This document shows, piece after piece, positions 26,401 through 37,032 of a stretch of 64,000 bases of DNA. The position numbers and the translations under genes are program-made. The DNA is from Gigaspora rosea. Lineage: Eukaryota; Glomeromycota; Glomeromycetes; Diversisporales; Gigasporaceae. The stretch is taken from contig QKWP01000221.1 in NCBI GenBank assembly GCA_003550325.1, positions 152,425-216,424 on the forward strand, given 5' to 3'. The notes under the pieces were generated by a model, which was not told the DNA's origin, searched no databases, and worked only from the letters and a program-made list of their open reading frames with translations. Position 1 is the first letter of the stretch. Each line of letters begins with the position of its first letter.

Positions 26401-28931
26401 TTTAAACCTGGAAATTTAACTAATATAAGCACTTTACATGAACTTAATAGACGGTAAGTAATTGAGTAAAATTATTTTCAATTCAAATTTGTTGATAAAA
26501 ACGAGCGTTGCCACTTAATCTACTGTTTATAAGTCGGTGGGTATTTAATCAAATATTTAAATTTGAAATTTTCAATAATTTAAAAAAATTACTAAACAAT
26601 TAAAACACAATATCTTCAGGGAGTAAGTTTTATTATTAATTATTTTTGATTCAAATATATAATTATAATATTATATTTATAATATGATTTTTTACAATAT
26701 TTATTATACATGTATACAAAATTGCAGGCTGTGAGTATTTGAAATTGCATAAAATGTTAAAATAAAAAAATCTCTAATTTAAAATAAAAAAAATCTCTAA
26801 TTTAAAATAAAAAAAATTTAAAACATAACACAATATTACTAGTGAGTGAGTATAAGAATTATAGTTTTTAAATATAACTACACAGTGGCTCTCGATATAA
26901 CGGAGGCCATGGTTCCAGTTCTTTGTTCCGTTATATCAAAAGCTCCGTTATATCAAAATCTCATGATACACAGTGGCTCTCGATATAACGGAGGCCATGG
27001 TTCCAGTTCATTGTTCCGTTATATCAAAAGCTCCGTTATATCAAAATCTCATGATATATAAGATATTATAGTAAATTATAATTTGGTTCCATTATAATTC
27101 TCCGTATTAAGCAATATCCGTTATATCGATGGTCCGTTATATCGAGAGCCACTGTGTATCATAACTCAAACAATTCATAAACATATGCAAATATACCAGA
27201 ATGTGAGTATTCAAATCAAAAAATCAATTATCAATTACAAATATTAATACTCAAAATTCTAATTCTACCTTGTTAGACCGTGAGTGTTTAAATTCATAAA
27301 TATTTTAAAATCTAAATTCTTCAATTCTAAAAACCATAACCTTATACAACTCTTATATGAATGCACCACATAATGTATTACACATACTAGCAAGCAAGTA
27401 TTTAAAGTCAAGCAATTCAAATTAAAGTACTAAACACTTTTAAAGCATATTTACAATTTCAACTGATCTATATATATTATTAGAGAGTGAGTATTTTTTT
27501 TAAAATGATAAATACTTTGGAAATCAATCTTTTTTCTAAACTTATAAACAATAAACATGACTATAAACAATTCATACATACATTCTAGAAAGTGAGTTAT
27601 CTTAAATCAAAATTTTGTTAATTCAGAAAATATCGAGTCTAATCATCCATTAATTCACATAGTCGGTACTTATAACCATTTTTAAATGAAGTCTCTCAAT
27701 AATATCACTAAATAAAATCATTAAAGAATATATTATTCTTGCAATAAGATTTCAACAAGAATTTGGAAATTGGACAAGCAACAATTCTGCTATCGATGAA
27801 TTCATTCAAAATATACAACTTGAAGCAGAAAACATTAATCAAATTATTGAATGGATTCCTTTTGAAACGTTTACAAATATTAAGTATCTTGCTGAAGGTG
27901 GCTTTGGCACTGTTTACAAGGCAGTATGGAAAGATGGGTATATCGTTGGATTTAATAATGAAAATGGCAAATGGAAGAGAGCACCACAAATAACAGTTTG
28001 TTTAAAAAGTCTTCGTGGTTCTAAAGATATAAAAAAGGAATTTTTAGAAGAGGTTAGAATTCTATAGCACATTTAATTTTACATTATTTATTTTAATCAA
28101 TATTTATTTTAGGTTAAAAATCAACATAAACATGGAGGTAAATCAGCCATTGCCATTTACGGACTAACTAAAGGCCCAAATAATGGTGACGAGTACATGA
28201 TAGTCATGCAATATGCAAAACAAGGAAGTCTCCGAAAATTATTGGATAGAAAATTTTATCAATTAACGTGGATGAATAAAATAGAAAATCTACTTTATAT
28301 AGCCGAAGGACTTCATGCAATTCATAAAGATGGATTCGTGCATAAAGATCTTCATTCCGGAAATATAGTTAATGAAGACATTACCAGTTCTTACATTACC
28401 GATTTTGGATTATGTAGGCCAGTGTCCCAAGATTCAAGCTCTGGAGATCTTTATGGTATACTTCCCTATATTGCTCCAGAGGTGCTAAAAGAAGTAAACA
28501 AAAGATACAGTGCGAAATCAGATATTTATTCATATGGAATAATCATGTCTGAAATTTTTAATGGATATCCTCCATATCACAATATTCCACATGATATTAT
28601 CCTAGCAAGTGAAATTTTTAGTGGGCGTAGACCTAACATAGGACGCAGCGTTCCTAAACTACTTTTAGATTTAATGAATAAATGTTTAGTTGATGAGCCT
28701 CATGAACGACCAGATGCTAAATATTTAATAGATAAGTTGAAACTATATCGCCAAGATTTAACTCATAAAAGTGAATTGCATAAGCAAGTCGAGGGAGTTA
28801 AGAATATTGATTATAATAAGCATGAACTCAGTTATAAAACACATGAACAAGCTATTTTCACAAGTGAATTCCAAAAATCTTTTAAACTAGTGAACACATC
28901 GAATAAAGGTAATTTAAACATTTGTATTTGA
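9953..28931 (+). CDS. proposed single gene: SPRY-TPR-microexon linker-protein kinase
   Basis: Three facts link the parts. The SPRY-TPR exons total 1094 nt up to 11452, ending in phase 2. About 169 microexons, all of length 3 or 6, read without a stop in exactly the frame that phase 2 demands. The kinase exon starts at 27749 with one base that completes the codon opened by the last microexon (CG+A), giving R before FQQEFGNW, a motif usual at this place in Rhizophagus kinases. The predicted product is roughly 0.9 thousand residues: SPRY (about 1-180), TPR (about 185-365), a linker (about 171 residues) and a kinase (about 375). The linker looks like ordinary folded or helical protein (for example FEEHRDIRRVLGDEIQNLLS), with no similarity I recognise. 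The alternative is separate genes with unspliced ends, which would leave the open array frame unexplained. Confidence 0.72.
13192..13364. mobile_element. MITE-like insertion inside a microexon intron
   Basis: GTAACAGTCATCGGG and CCCGATGATGGTTGTG are imperfect inverted ends. It lengthens the intron between microexons TCT 13154-13156 and AAT 13433-13435. Confidence 0.5.
14508..14691. mobile_element. MITE-like insertion inside a microexon intron
   Basis: The left arm AGTGCTTTGTGATC, then TTTCATGTATCA, then CTAGAAAAATGCA is mirrored on the right by TGCATTTTTCTAAG, TGATACATGGAA, TGATCACG and AAAGCACTT. It lies between microexons AAC 14455-14457 and ATC 14789-14791. Confidence 0.6.
17865..18060. 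repeat. extra sequence inside a microexon intron, no clear ends
   Basis: The intron after microexon GAG 17848-17850 is about 280 nt. It holds a locally repetitive stretch (GGTTGGTTTGAGTTGG, CTCAACCCAAACCAAC, AATTTGGTTTGGTGC). The base composition differs from the surrounding array introns. I could not define inverted repeats or a target duplication. Confidence 0.35.
19735..19885. mobile_element. MITE-like insertion inside a microexon intron
   Basis: The arms ATATTGGTCATG ... AATTTGTTCTGTCGGAGTGA are answered by AATCATTTAATACAACAGAA ... CATGATCCAATAT. It lies between microexons TCT 19701-19703 and GAT 19985-19987. Confidence 0.55.
21281..21407. mobile_element. small MITE inside a microexon intron
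   Basis: TTCACTAAACACACCAATAG on the left and its near reverse complement TATTGGTGTGTTTAGTAAA on the right. It lies between microexons TGA 21252-21254 and CAC 21478-21480. Confidence 0.65.
22354..22498. mobile_element. small MITE inside a microexon intron
   Basis: The left AGTTCTATCGACCAATTAAA is matched by the right TTTGATTGGTCAATAGTACT in reverse complement. The interior is AT-rich and noncoding. Confidence 0.6.
23981..24159. mobile_element. TA-flanked MITE, CACAGTGGCTCTCG family
   Basis: Inverted ends CACAGTGGCTCTCGATATAA and the reverse complement at 24140-24159, flanked by TA as expected for Tc1/mariner/pogo-type elements. It lies in the intron before the microexon AAA at about 24.17 kb. 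Further copies lie at 26881-27156, with an end remnant at 26245-26263. Confidence 0.8.
26245..26263. mobile_element. end remnant of the CACAGTGGCTCTCG MITE
   Basis: ATATCGAGAGCCACTGTG matches one terminal repeat of the element at 23981-24159. It lies in the intron before microexon GTC 26286-26288. Confidence 0.6.
26881..27156. mobile_element. TA-flanked MITE, CACAGTGGCTCTCG family, with internal tandem duplication
   Basis: It begins CACAGTGGCTCTCG at 26881 and ends in the reverse complement at 27156. The first about 88 bp are repeated directly, with a second start at 26969. The interior (GGAACCAAATTATAAT-type words) is shared with the 23981-24159 copy in opposite orientation. Confidence 0.8.
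27749..28931 (+). CDS. TKL-like protein kinase domain (3' part of the microexon gene)
   Basis: Exon 27749-28052 splices (donor GTTAGA, acceptor TTTTAG) to an exon from 28113. Kinase motifs in order: glycine loop (GGFGTVYKAVW), the ATP-site lysine in VCLKSL, helix-C glutamate in EFLEEV, catalytic loop VHKDLHSGN, magnesium site TDFGLCRP, and YIAPEVL closing the activation segment. The lobe ends with a usual arginine region (PHERPDAKYL). The catalytic set is complete, so activity is plausible; HKD instead of HRD is common. It would transfer phosphate from ATP to Ser/Thr or Tyr of unknown targets. The first exon opens with the residues FQQEFGNWTS, which in relatives follow an N-terminal region; here that region is supplied by microexons. 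Without splicing, the frame ends at 28931; a donor at 28909 (GTAATT) may add a short last exon near 29005-29070, where a typical ASSTNMNTK tail is readable but out of frame by hand. Confidence 0.88.
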
Positions 28932-30438
28932 AACTGGATTGGAACGTATTGTAAATTTATTAAAATAAAATTTTTTTTTTTTTTAAATCAATTAATGAAA
29001 ATTTAGATTTTACTGAAGGATCAGATGGGATGATTTTGATGCTTCATCGACAAATATGAATACAAAATAACTTTTTAAAAATGTGAGTTTTTTCTTTTCT
29101 TTTTTTTTTGTGCTTAAAAAAATTATATCAAATCATTTACAATTTACATACTTTAATGTAATGTTATTACATTTAGTCTAGATGCTGTGTTAAATTATTA
29201 TATTTTCTCATTTTTTTTCTATTTTATATTTTATATTTATTCATATTTTCTATTATGAGTTGTCTTTGAAATCAGTTTAGTATTCCTTCAGAATGCGATA
29301 TTCTAGATTTATATAATTGGTGTTGTTGTTTAAACGTTTATATATATATGTAGACACCAATTATAATTAGAAGTGATGAGAAAATTTTAAATAATTACTA
29401 TATAGTAGAAAGTATTGCGTCACAATTTGTGCATAAAATTCGGTATGCAGAATTTCTTAAAGTTAAATTCATGTCGCAACAAATGGTCAATACCACAAGT
29501 CAAAATTAATGCAAAAAGTGTCGAAACTAATAAAATATAAATTGATTTCATTAATACACCATTAAATAATGGGAATAGTGCACAACTGTTATAACGTAAT
29601 TTTAGCTATTCGTATAACATTTTAAATAAAAGTCAATAGTACTAATGGGTATATTATTGAAATATGCTTAATTATAGCCACTACAGTAATGATGCTCAAT
29701 TGCTACGAAGGATCAAAATAAGGAATCCAATCAGTGATTGAGCGTCTCTAAATAGTTTATTAAATATCTTCGAAATTTTTCAAATAACAAACTATTCTAT
29801 TATCTACGATTTTCATATCAACTTAGATTCTATTCCGACATATAACATATATACCTTACTCATAATTTGCGTTAAGTACTTCAAGAAATTTTGCGGAAAT
29901 ATAATATTCATTATTATTTACAGACAAGCTGTTGATTTTTTTCTTTTAAATGTTTAAAGTAGAAATTTGTATATTGCTTATTCATTCTATTGATATGCTA
30001 AAATAAGAAGACAACTTGCGCATTTAACTAGCAACCAACAATAATTTGGTTATATGGTGCTCATGTAACTTATTCTTCACTAAAATTATCATATTACGTA
30101 CGTACTATTGTAACGGTTGATTGGGAGAGCGGATAAAACAATATAGACAATAGTGCCAATTTACGCTCCAACCGTGTACGGTGAGAGAGATATAAATATA
30201 AGAATATAGAGGTCACGAGGGTTAGAGAGAGGTCAAATATGCAATACGTGGAGACCTAATAGTTGGTCTATCACTAAATCACCACAATAATAAAAAGACG
30301 CTGACGCCGGTGATGCTAATATGGGTGATATCGATAAATTGATATCAATAAAAATAATAATAATAAATAATGTAGAGGGAAGGTGGGATCAAAAATGGGT
30401 ATCACGGGGTTTAGTGTAGGCCGATAGGGACACTTTTA
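28932..30438. other. intergenic
   Basis: It probably holds the last short exon and 3' end of the kinase gene near 29005-29070. Beyond that there is AT-rich DNA without a supported gene. From about 30115 the base composition rises in GC toward the nested repeat elements. Confidence 0.5.
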
Positions 30439-30992
30439 CAACAGTTAACCCAGTGATTACCACGAATTGTCACCCTCAATATAATCACATAGTAATTTTA
30501 TTGGTCCAAAAATATAAACAAATATCTGTATAACTATAAGCACATCTAATCTCAGATCGATCCTATAATCTCAACTACCCAGTATCGCCGTCAAAATTTC
30601 ACTATCACTTGATTTTGTGTGGCGCAAACCAATAGCAAGTCACGCCTTGATGTAATGTAACACAAGCGGAAGGTCAAAACAAACACGTTCGCTTTTTCAA
30701 AATCGCTAATTTCCCTAAAATTTGCATAAGAAATAACACCTTTCACACCTAACAAAAAAATTCCCTTAAGCAATTTTCTATATGTCTTGCTAACATTAAG
30801 CACTATAGGAACCCGAACCCTAACCCTAACTTAAACGAACTTGGAAGTTTTTTGGCCATAGTCATGTGACAATGAAAAGTGACGGCGATCCTGGGGAAGA
30901 TCACATTATTTTGCCAATCACAATTATTTTGTGATTATATATGGAGGGAGATAATCCGTTATCGTTCATGATCATCACTGGGTTAACTGTTG
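30439..30992. mobile_element. TA-flanked element with CAACAGTTAACCCAGTGA ends, hosting a second MITE
   Basis: CAACAGTTAACCCAGTGAT at the left and ATCACTGGGTTAACTGTTG-type sequence at the right are inverted repeats with TA on both sides (30437-30438 and 30993-30994), as for Tc1/mariner-like elements. Inside, about 30585-30890, lies a copy of the CACTGTCACGTGA element also present at 54.7-55.3 kb. Confidence 0.65.
30585..30890. mobile_element. MITE with ATCGCCGTCA...CACTGTCACGTGA-type ends, copy 1
   Basis: The left CACTATCACTTGA and right TCATGTGACAATG, then GTGACGGCGAT, form inverted ends. The interior (GTGGCGCAAACCAATAGCA, AACACAAGCGGAAG, a short CCCTAACCCTAAC run) is closely matched at 54742-55340. 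Confidence 0.65.
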
Positions 30993-31429
30993 TATAATCT
31001 TCCCGGCCGATATATAGTCGGATATCGGTCAGGTGATGTCTAATGGAAGTGGATGTAAGCAGATTTAAGGATTTCTCGTAGGTATTTTACTGGTAAGGTA
31101 AGGTATCAACTAGCATAAACAGGGGATTCTAAAAGAAATAACGTTTATCCAATAGTTAACTAAACTTAAAAAACTTTATTATAGGACTATCGTTAGACCG
31201 ATATGAGTATTAACAAGATCTCGTTACACAGAATTCGAGTCTTAATAAAGCCGATTCGAGGTTACAAGTCAATTCAGTCCGTCGAATTGAGTTACGACCC
31301 TATGAAAACTCGATACATGGGAATGCATGTAAAAATACGAAATTGTATGCGGGTAAGCACGGGTTTCATAATCACTGCACGGAAACTGCACGGAAACTGA
31401 TCATCCAAAAAATTTAATACACGTTATCA

Positions 31430-32040
31430 CACGAAATATTGAAATCCGTGCACTATCGTGCATAGTATTATAACCATTTATTGACGTGTATTAATCTTAA
31501 TGATCACATAATTTCCGTGCACTAACGTGACAATCGTTAAGATTCTTAACGATCATAAATTTCGTGCACTAACGTGCACAATCGTTAAGATTCTTAACGA
31601 TCATAATTTTCGTGCACTGACATGCATAATCGTTAAGATTCTTAACGATCATAATCATAATTTTCGTGCTTTGACGTGCACAATCGTTAAGATTCTTAAC
31701 GAAAGTTTCAGTTCACTGACGTAACGATCATCACAATCGTTAAGGTTCTTAACGATCATTTCTGTACAAAATGTATGATCATCACAATCGTTAAGACTCC
31801 TTAACGATCATAATTTCAGTGCATTAATATCGTGATCGTCACAATCGTTAAGATTCTTAACGATCATAATTTTTGTGCATGATATCACAATTGTCACAAT
31901 TGTTAAGATCCTTAACGATCATAATTTCATGTACTAACATGATGATCATTAAGATCCTTAACGATCATAATTCCGTGCATTAACGTGATGATCGTTAAGA
32001 TTCTTAATGATTATAAATTCCGTGCATTGACGCGCACAAA
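31430..32040. repeat. tandem palindromic repeat with ATCGTTAAGATTCTTAACGAT core
   Basis: About a dozen units of roughly 40-50 nt combine the palindrome CGTTAAGATTCTTAACG with TCATAATTTTCGTGCA and a variable CTAACGTGCA piece. The open frame at 31527-31724 is just this repeat translated (VKILNDH...). Poly-T tracts follow at 32059 and 32154. Confidence 0.85.
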
Positions 32041-32777
32041 AACATTTATTTTGTTGTTTTTTTTTTTTTTTTTTTTTTTTCACTTATCAATAATAATTTC
32101 CGTGCATTGACGCGCACAAATTACATTTGATTTGTAAGCAAATAAATATTGCTTTTTTTTTTTTTTTTTTACTCTTATCATTTTTATCATCTTATATTTT
32201 TTTATAATTTTTTTTTTTTACAACTCATTAATTTTTATATAATTTTTTTTAGTTATTGTCATTGTTTAAACTATCCTTTAGAGTTATTGCCTTAGAAGCT
32301 ACTCTTTTGGAATCACTATCATTTTTGGTATATGTTTTTCATCATTTTTGGTGGTATCGCAGCTTTATTTTTTTTTACTATTATTTTTTTCTTTTATTTT
32401 TTATCTCTTTGTATATTATTGCATTTTAGCCTCTCCCTTGAGTTACTGCCATTGGAGTTGCCACAAACGAAGTTGTCCCTATTGGAGTTATTTCTAGAGT
32501 AGTCATTTCGATTTTTTTTTTAAACCTTTCATTTTGGTACTATTACTTTGTTTTTTTTCGATATTATTAGTTGCTGGGTTATTTTTAAAGTTGGTAGTTT
32601 AATAATTAGAAGTATTTTCTTATTCGCATGTAAATTATTAAATTAAACTATTTGTATTATAAAATTTAATTAATAAAATAATTAAATAATTAAGTTATTT
32701 AATAAAATACAAAATTTAGTTATTAATAAAACTTATAAAATTTAGTTAATAAAATAATAAAATTTAGTTAATAAAAT
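32041..32777. other. T-rich low-complexity DNA
   Basis: Several T homopolymers, then AT-only words (TTAATAAAAT) up to the LTR boundary. No gene seen. Confidence 0.6.
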
Positions 32778-33144
32778 TGAAACAAGGACGAGTGAACACG
32801 GAATTTTGGGATTCGGGAAGTTTTATTTATTGATCAAGCTAAGTATAGTAGTTATATATTCATTGCTTTATATACTAACAATAATTCTCTTCTCTTCCTT
32901 ATACCCCTTACCTAATAATGACTACATTTGTTATGCGCGTTACTATATACCATGACTAATGCTATGACTAACTTATTACTATTGATAATAACCCTACGTA
33001 AGATCGGTAAGATCGGAACGAACTTCGAACCACGGGATGGAACTAGTTACGGGTCCGCGTCATGGTCTTGCATCATGGGTTTCAGCGTCACGGGTTGGAT
33101 TGTCATGGGTTTCGTCGTCACGGGGAGTGGCCTTGCTTGTGACA
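32778..33144 (-). repeat. 3' LTR of the gypsy element
   Basis: Matches 37706-38072 with scattered substitutions. Its outer edge abuts the target duplication AAAAT at 32773. Confidence 0.93.
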
Positions 33145-34781
33145 TTATCCCCTTCCTAAGCCCCTTCTTTCGCCTGACAATTTTTTTTCCTTTTTAAGCT
33201 TCATATCTTGTCTTGGCTTGTGCGGGTATAGCAGGTGAAATTCCCGTACTGCGTCTTGAGCATGAGCTACATTCTTCCATAGTTCCCACGATCGTTCACT
33301 GGGGTCATACCCCTTCCAATTGATTAGGTAATGGAGTTTCCCGCGTATTAGTTTCGAGTCGAGTATTTTTTCAACTTCGTATTCAGGTTCCTCATCGATA
33401 ATTACTGGCAGTGGTGGATCTATTCGCCGACCCAGAATTTCATTCTCAGTGTATTGTTCCAAAAGAGAAACGTGAAACACACTGTGGATGTTGAGTGAAG
33501 GAGGTAGGTCCAAACAAAAAGCTACCGGGTTAATTTGTTTCTTGATGCAGTAGGGCCCTAGCTTACGGTAGTCCAACTTCTCACAGGGCCGTTGAGTACT
33601 AATATTTTGACGTAGGAGCCAAACTTTATCTCCAGGTTTGAATAGAGGGTTTCTAATCGTGATTTGTCTGCATTTCGTTTATAACGTTCTTGCGCTCTCT
33701 CTAACTCTTGTACAAGTTCTTTTTTTATTTGTTGTAGTTGGGTAACCTTGTCTTCTACCGCAGGTACATTAAAATGATAAGGCGTATGAACATCAAAGCG
33801 AGGGTGAAAACCGTAGTTGGCAAAAAATGGGGAGGTATTAATCGAGGAATGTTGTATGAAAATTCTGCTAGGGGTAACAAAGCGACCCAATCGTTCTGGT
33901 GGTAATTTATAGTGCATCAATACCTGATTAACTCTTTCACTTTGTCCATCCATTTGAGGATGATAAGCGGAGGATAGGTTAATCTTCGTCCCTAGGAGAA
34001 TAAAGAGATGTTTCCAGAACCGGGAAGTGAATTGAGGCCCCTGTCAGAGGTTATTTCCTCTGGAACACCATGTAAGCAGATCACCTCATTTAACACGAGC
34101 TGAGCTATCTGTTCAGCAGTGATATTACTGTTACAAGCTACAGTATAAGTAGGCCATTTTGGTTAGCCTATCTACTACCACTAAGATCGAATCGAAGCCA
34201 GACGACAAAGGTAAGTGAACAATGAAATCCATAGTAACAGATTGCCATTGCCGGGATGGGATTGGTAATGGTAACAATAGTCCATAGGGCTGGTGTCTAG
34301 GTGTTTTGGACCTGGCGCATGTGTCGCAAGTTTTGATATAGCTACGTACAAAGGACTTCAGTTGGGGCCACCAATAGTCCCTAGTTACTAACTCTACAGT
34401 CTTTGTTGCTCCGAAATGTCCTGCTAACTTAGAGTCATGCCGTGCTTGCAATATGTCAAGTTTTTCAGCCATGCCGTGTATATATAGTAACCCGTCTCTA
34501 TATAATAATCTGTCTTCATAAGAGAATTGGTGATAGTCAAAACGTACCTTCTTCCCCTTGTACTCATTTTCCAAATGTTGTATTACATCAAGGGCAAGTG
34601 GATCTGACTTTAACTGATATCGAATACAGTCCAGAAAATCTTTGTGGACTGGTACCGTTGATATTGTGTTAATGGTCATCTTTTCTGGGCCCAACATCAC
34701 AGTGGAAGATACAGGTGTGTAAATTGAATGGGGTTTAAAATCAGGTCTTCGTGATAGAGCATCCGCCTGCCCCCTGGACAA
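33145..34781 (-). pseudogene. integrase with C-terminal chromodomain, gypsy element
   Basis: An H-H-C-C zinc region (HDSKLAGHFGATKTVELV, then CDTCARSK) is followed by the catalytic-core start (SVTMDFIVHLP). The frame breaks near 34131, and the core resumes at 33953 (MDGQSERVNQVL). The last frame, 33576-33145, contains a chromodomain (VEKILDSKLIRGKLHYLINW, then GYDPSERSWE). Chromodomains of such elements direct integration toward marked chromatin. At least two frameshifts make it inactive. Confidence 0.9.
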
Positions 34782-35934
34782 AACGAGATTTCGAAATCAT
34801 AATTGGATAGGAGTAACGACCAGTGGGCTTGACATCGATTGAGGACTTTGGTGGTGGTAAAGTACTGAAGATTTTTGTAATCACAGTATATAACGGTCTT
34901 ATGTGGGACACCTTCCATGTAATGGCGCCATTGCTTGAAGGCCGTTACTATTGCCAAGAGTTCTTTATCATAGATGTCATAGTTCAACTCGGCTGGAGTA
35001 AATTTTCTGGAATAGTAAGTGATGGGATGCAGGTGACCATCGTCCTGGTATTGAGATAATATTGCGCCTAAAGCATAGTCTGATGCATCTGTTTTGAGAA
35101 AAAATTGTTTGGTAGGGACCGCGTGGACTAGAAGAGGAGTAGAGGTGAATGCCATTTTCAGGGCGTCAAAAGCTAATTGTGCTGATGCAGACCACTGGAA
35201 TGGTTTATTTGTTTTGCGGTTTAAGTTAGTTAAGGGGGTCACCAGCTGGAAATAGTTCTTTATGATTGTCGGTAATAATTTGCAAACCCTAAAAATTGCT
35301 GAACCTCACGAAGGTTTGTTGGTGTGGGCCAAACAAGTAAACTCTCTACCTTTGTTGTATCTATTTGAATTCCTTTAGGTGTGATCAAATAACCTAGGAA
35401 TTCTATACTATTTTTGTCAAACTCACATTTTTCGAGTTTAGCGTATAAGCCAAACTGTTGAAGTCGTTCGAGCACCTTCTTTATATGTAGACTATGTTCC
35501 TCTGGAGTTGAGGAATAAATCAGGATATCATCTATATATACTATGACGAAATTATCCAAAAATTCTCAAAAAACATCGTTCATCAAATGTTGAAAAACCA
35601 CCGGCGCATTGGTAAGTCCAAACGGCATTACCAAATATTCGAAATGGCTATAACAGATGCGGAATGCCGTCTTCCACTCATCTCCAGGCCTAATTCTAAC
35701 CAAATTATAAGCACTTCTTAAATCGATTTTTGTGAAAATACAGGCAGTTGCTAGCTGATGTACCAGCTCAGTTATGAGGGGAAGTGGGTACCTATTCTTT
35801 ATGGTCACCTGGTTTAAACCTCGATAATCCACGCATAATCGTAGGGACCCACCTTTCTTCTTAACAAAAAGGACAGGGGCTCCGGCGGGGGACTTAGAGT
35901 GTCGGATAAAACCTTTCTCTAAATGTTCTTCCAC
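34697..35934 (-). pseudogene. reverse transcriptase and RNase H, gypsy element
   Basis: The RT palm begins in the 35934-35566 frame ([54 protein letters not shown]). A TGA at 35566-35568 interrupts it; the same frame continues with YIDDILIYS, the catalytic box. TGA stands where arginine (CGA) is usual, so a C-to-T change is likely. After FANYYRQ a one-base frame change leads to the 35242-34697 frame with the RNase H start (LKTDASDYALGAIL) and ITYYSRKFTPAE. Confidence 0.9.
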
Positions 35935-36514
35935 ATATTTTTTAAGGGTCTGCAGCTCAAGTTCTGATAACTCATAAATTGGCCCCCACGGGGCTGTTTC
36001 CCAGGTACCAAGTTAATCAGACAATCATACGGCCTATGTTCGGGTAACTTTCTAGCTTACTTCTCGCTGAACACATCGCTGAAATCACCGTATTTTGATG
36101 GAAGTGATGACATATGTATACCTGATTTTCCACTTATGGTGACCATATGAAAAACATGAGCTATAAAGATTAGCTCGTCCTTGTTTGTTTGTTGTTTCTC
36201 CAGTGATAAAGGTTGGAAATGCTAGTTACAAGCAGCATCAGAAAAGGTCAGTGTACTCCTCCGCCAATCTATCGACGGGTTGTGTGCTCTTAACCATGAC
36301 AACCCCAAAATAATTGGATGATGTGGTAAGGAATCAAATTGAATGTTATTTTTTCTGAGTGATTCTGAAAACAGAGCGTCAGTGGCCAAGTTTCATGAGT
36401 GACTGCTCTAGAAGAAATTTCGCGGCCATCAACTACTTCCACCGATAACGGTGTTTCTTTCTTGTTACTAGATAGACAAAGATTACGCGCACAAGTGGAA
36501 TCAAGGAAACGCGC

Positions 36515-36860
36515 TCAAGCTCCTGAGTCAATCAACGCATTGACGTTTATCATGGAATTATTCAGAAGCTTCAAAACTACAGATATGACGAAGGCTCCTA
36601 ATAGGTCGGATGAAACGGACTGCTTGGGGTTATATTTATGCTTAACATCCAACTGCAGCTCCCCTACTGCAGTTGGGGCTCCCCTTTTCCACAGTAGCGT
36701 CAATCCGGTGCCTCGTATTATTATTATTATTATTAATTTTTTTACTACAGATCTTGGCAAAGTGTCCGGACTCGCTGCAATAAAGACAAAGCTTGTTCAC
36801 ACAGCGCCTTCTTTTCTCTTCTTTAGAGAGGGTTCTTGATCTTACAACATCTAATTGCAT
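36515..36860 (-). pseudogene. gag zinc knuckle and start of protease, gypsy element
   Basis: CLYCSESGHFAKIC fits the CX2CX4HX4C nucleic-acid-binding knuckle. After a run of Asn codons (AAT repeats at about 36717-36737), another frame carries INVNALIDSGA, the DSG active-site region of an aspartic protease. The two pieces lie in different frames, so at least one indel separates them. Confidence 0.8.
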
Positions 36861-37032
36861 AGGTTCGAGGAAAGAACTGGCAGTACTAGAGGTTGCTGGT
36901 TGGTTCTAGTTAGAGCCACTTGTTTGACGCTCTCGCCTTCTTTCAAATAAACGGTTGTCGCACCTAACAGCCTTAGTAATGGCATCATTAAGAGAGGTCA
37001 GGTCATCCATAGTAAGTAGTAGATCTTTCACG

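Larger units (their letters stand above)
11532..27665 (+). other. microexon array 1: about 169 single-codon exons, one intron per codon
   Basis: Units are acceptor (mostly TTAG), 3 nt, donor (GTRAGTATTT), at roughly 60-100-nt spacing. First microexon TTT 11532-11534; last TCG 27663-27665. Blocks between visible insertions: 20 units at 11532-13156, 13 at 13433-14457, 35 at 14789-17850, 20 at 18129-19703, 17 at 19985-21254, 51 at 21478-26073, 13 at 26286-27665. Two units are 6 nt: TGCGAT near 18.69 kb and CAATAC near 25.34 kb. Read with codons made of bases 2-3 of one unit plus base 1 of the next, there are no stops. Read with each unit as a codon, I count eleven stops (TGA, TAA, TAG). Short samples of the product: FLNSIIEAFRLDRLDY (11.5-12.9 kb), LVNFGLKHGFFLISNG (about 16.1-17.4 kb), FEEHRDIRRVLGDEIQ (about 22.5-24.4 kb). 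Units near 20.22, 20.57 and 24.57 kb have degenerate splice sites. Confidence 0.85.

Noticed and set aside
11532..27665. A plain satellite or minisatellite array
   Set aside because: The only freely varying part is the trinucleotide between splice signals, and joined together it gives a stop-free frame in phase with flanking exons. A satellite would not keep this.
31203..31400. 65-residue open frame
   Set aside because: No recognisable motif. It lies next to repeat elements, and there is no evidence of splicing or homology.
31527..31724. Open frame with repeated VKILNDH
   Set aside because: It is the translation of a palindromic tandem repeat.
32928..33197. Open frame starting MLCALLYTMTNAMTN, also at 37856
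   Set aside because: Both copies lie in the LTRs, so the similarity comes from LTR identity, not from a gene pair.
36399..36839. Plus-strand 146-residue open frame
   Set aside because: It is antisense to the gag-protease part of the gypsy element. Other plus-strand frames at 34442, 34823 and 32928 are likewise shadows.
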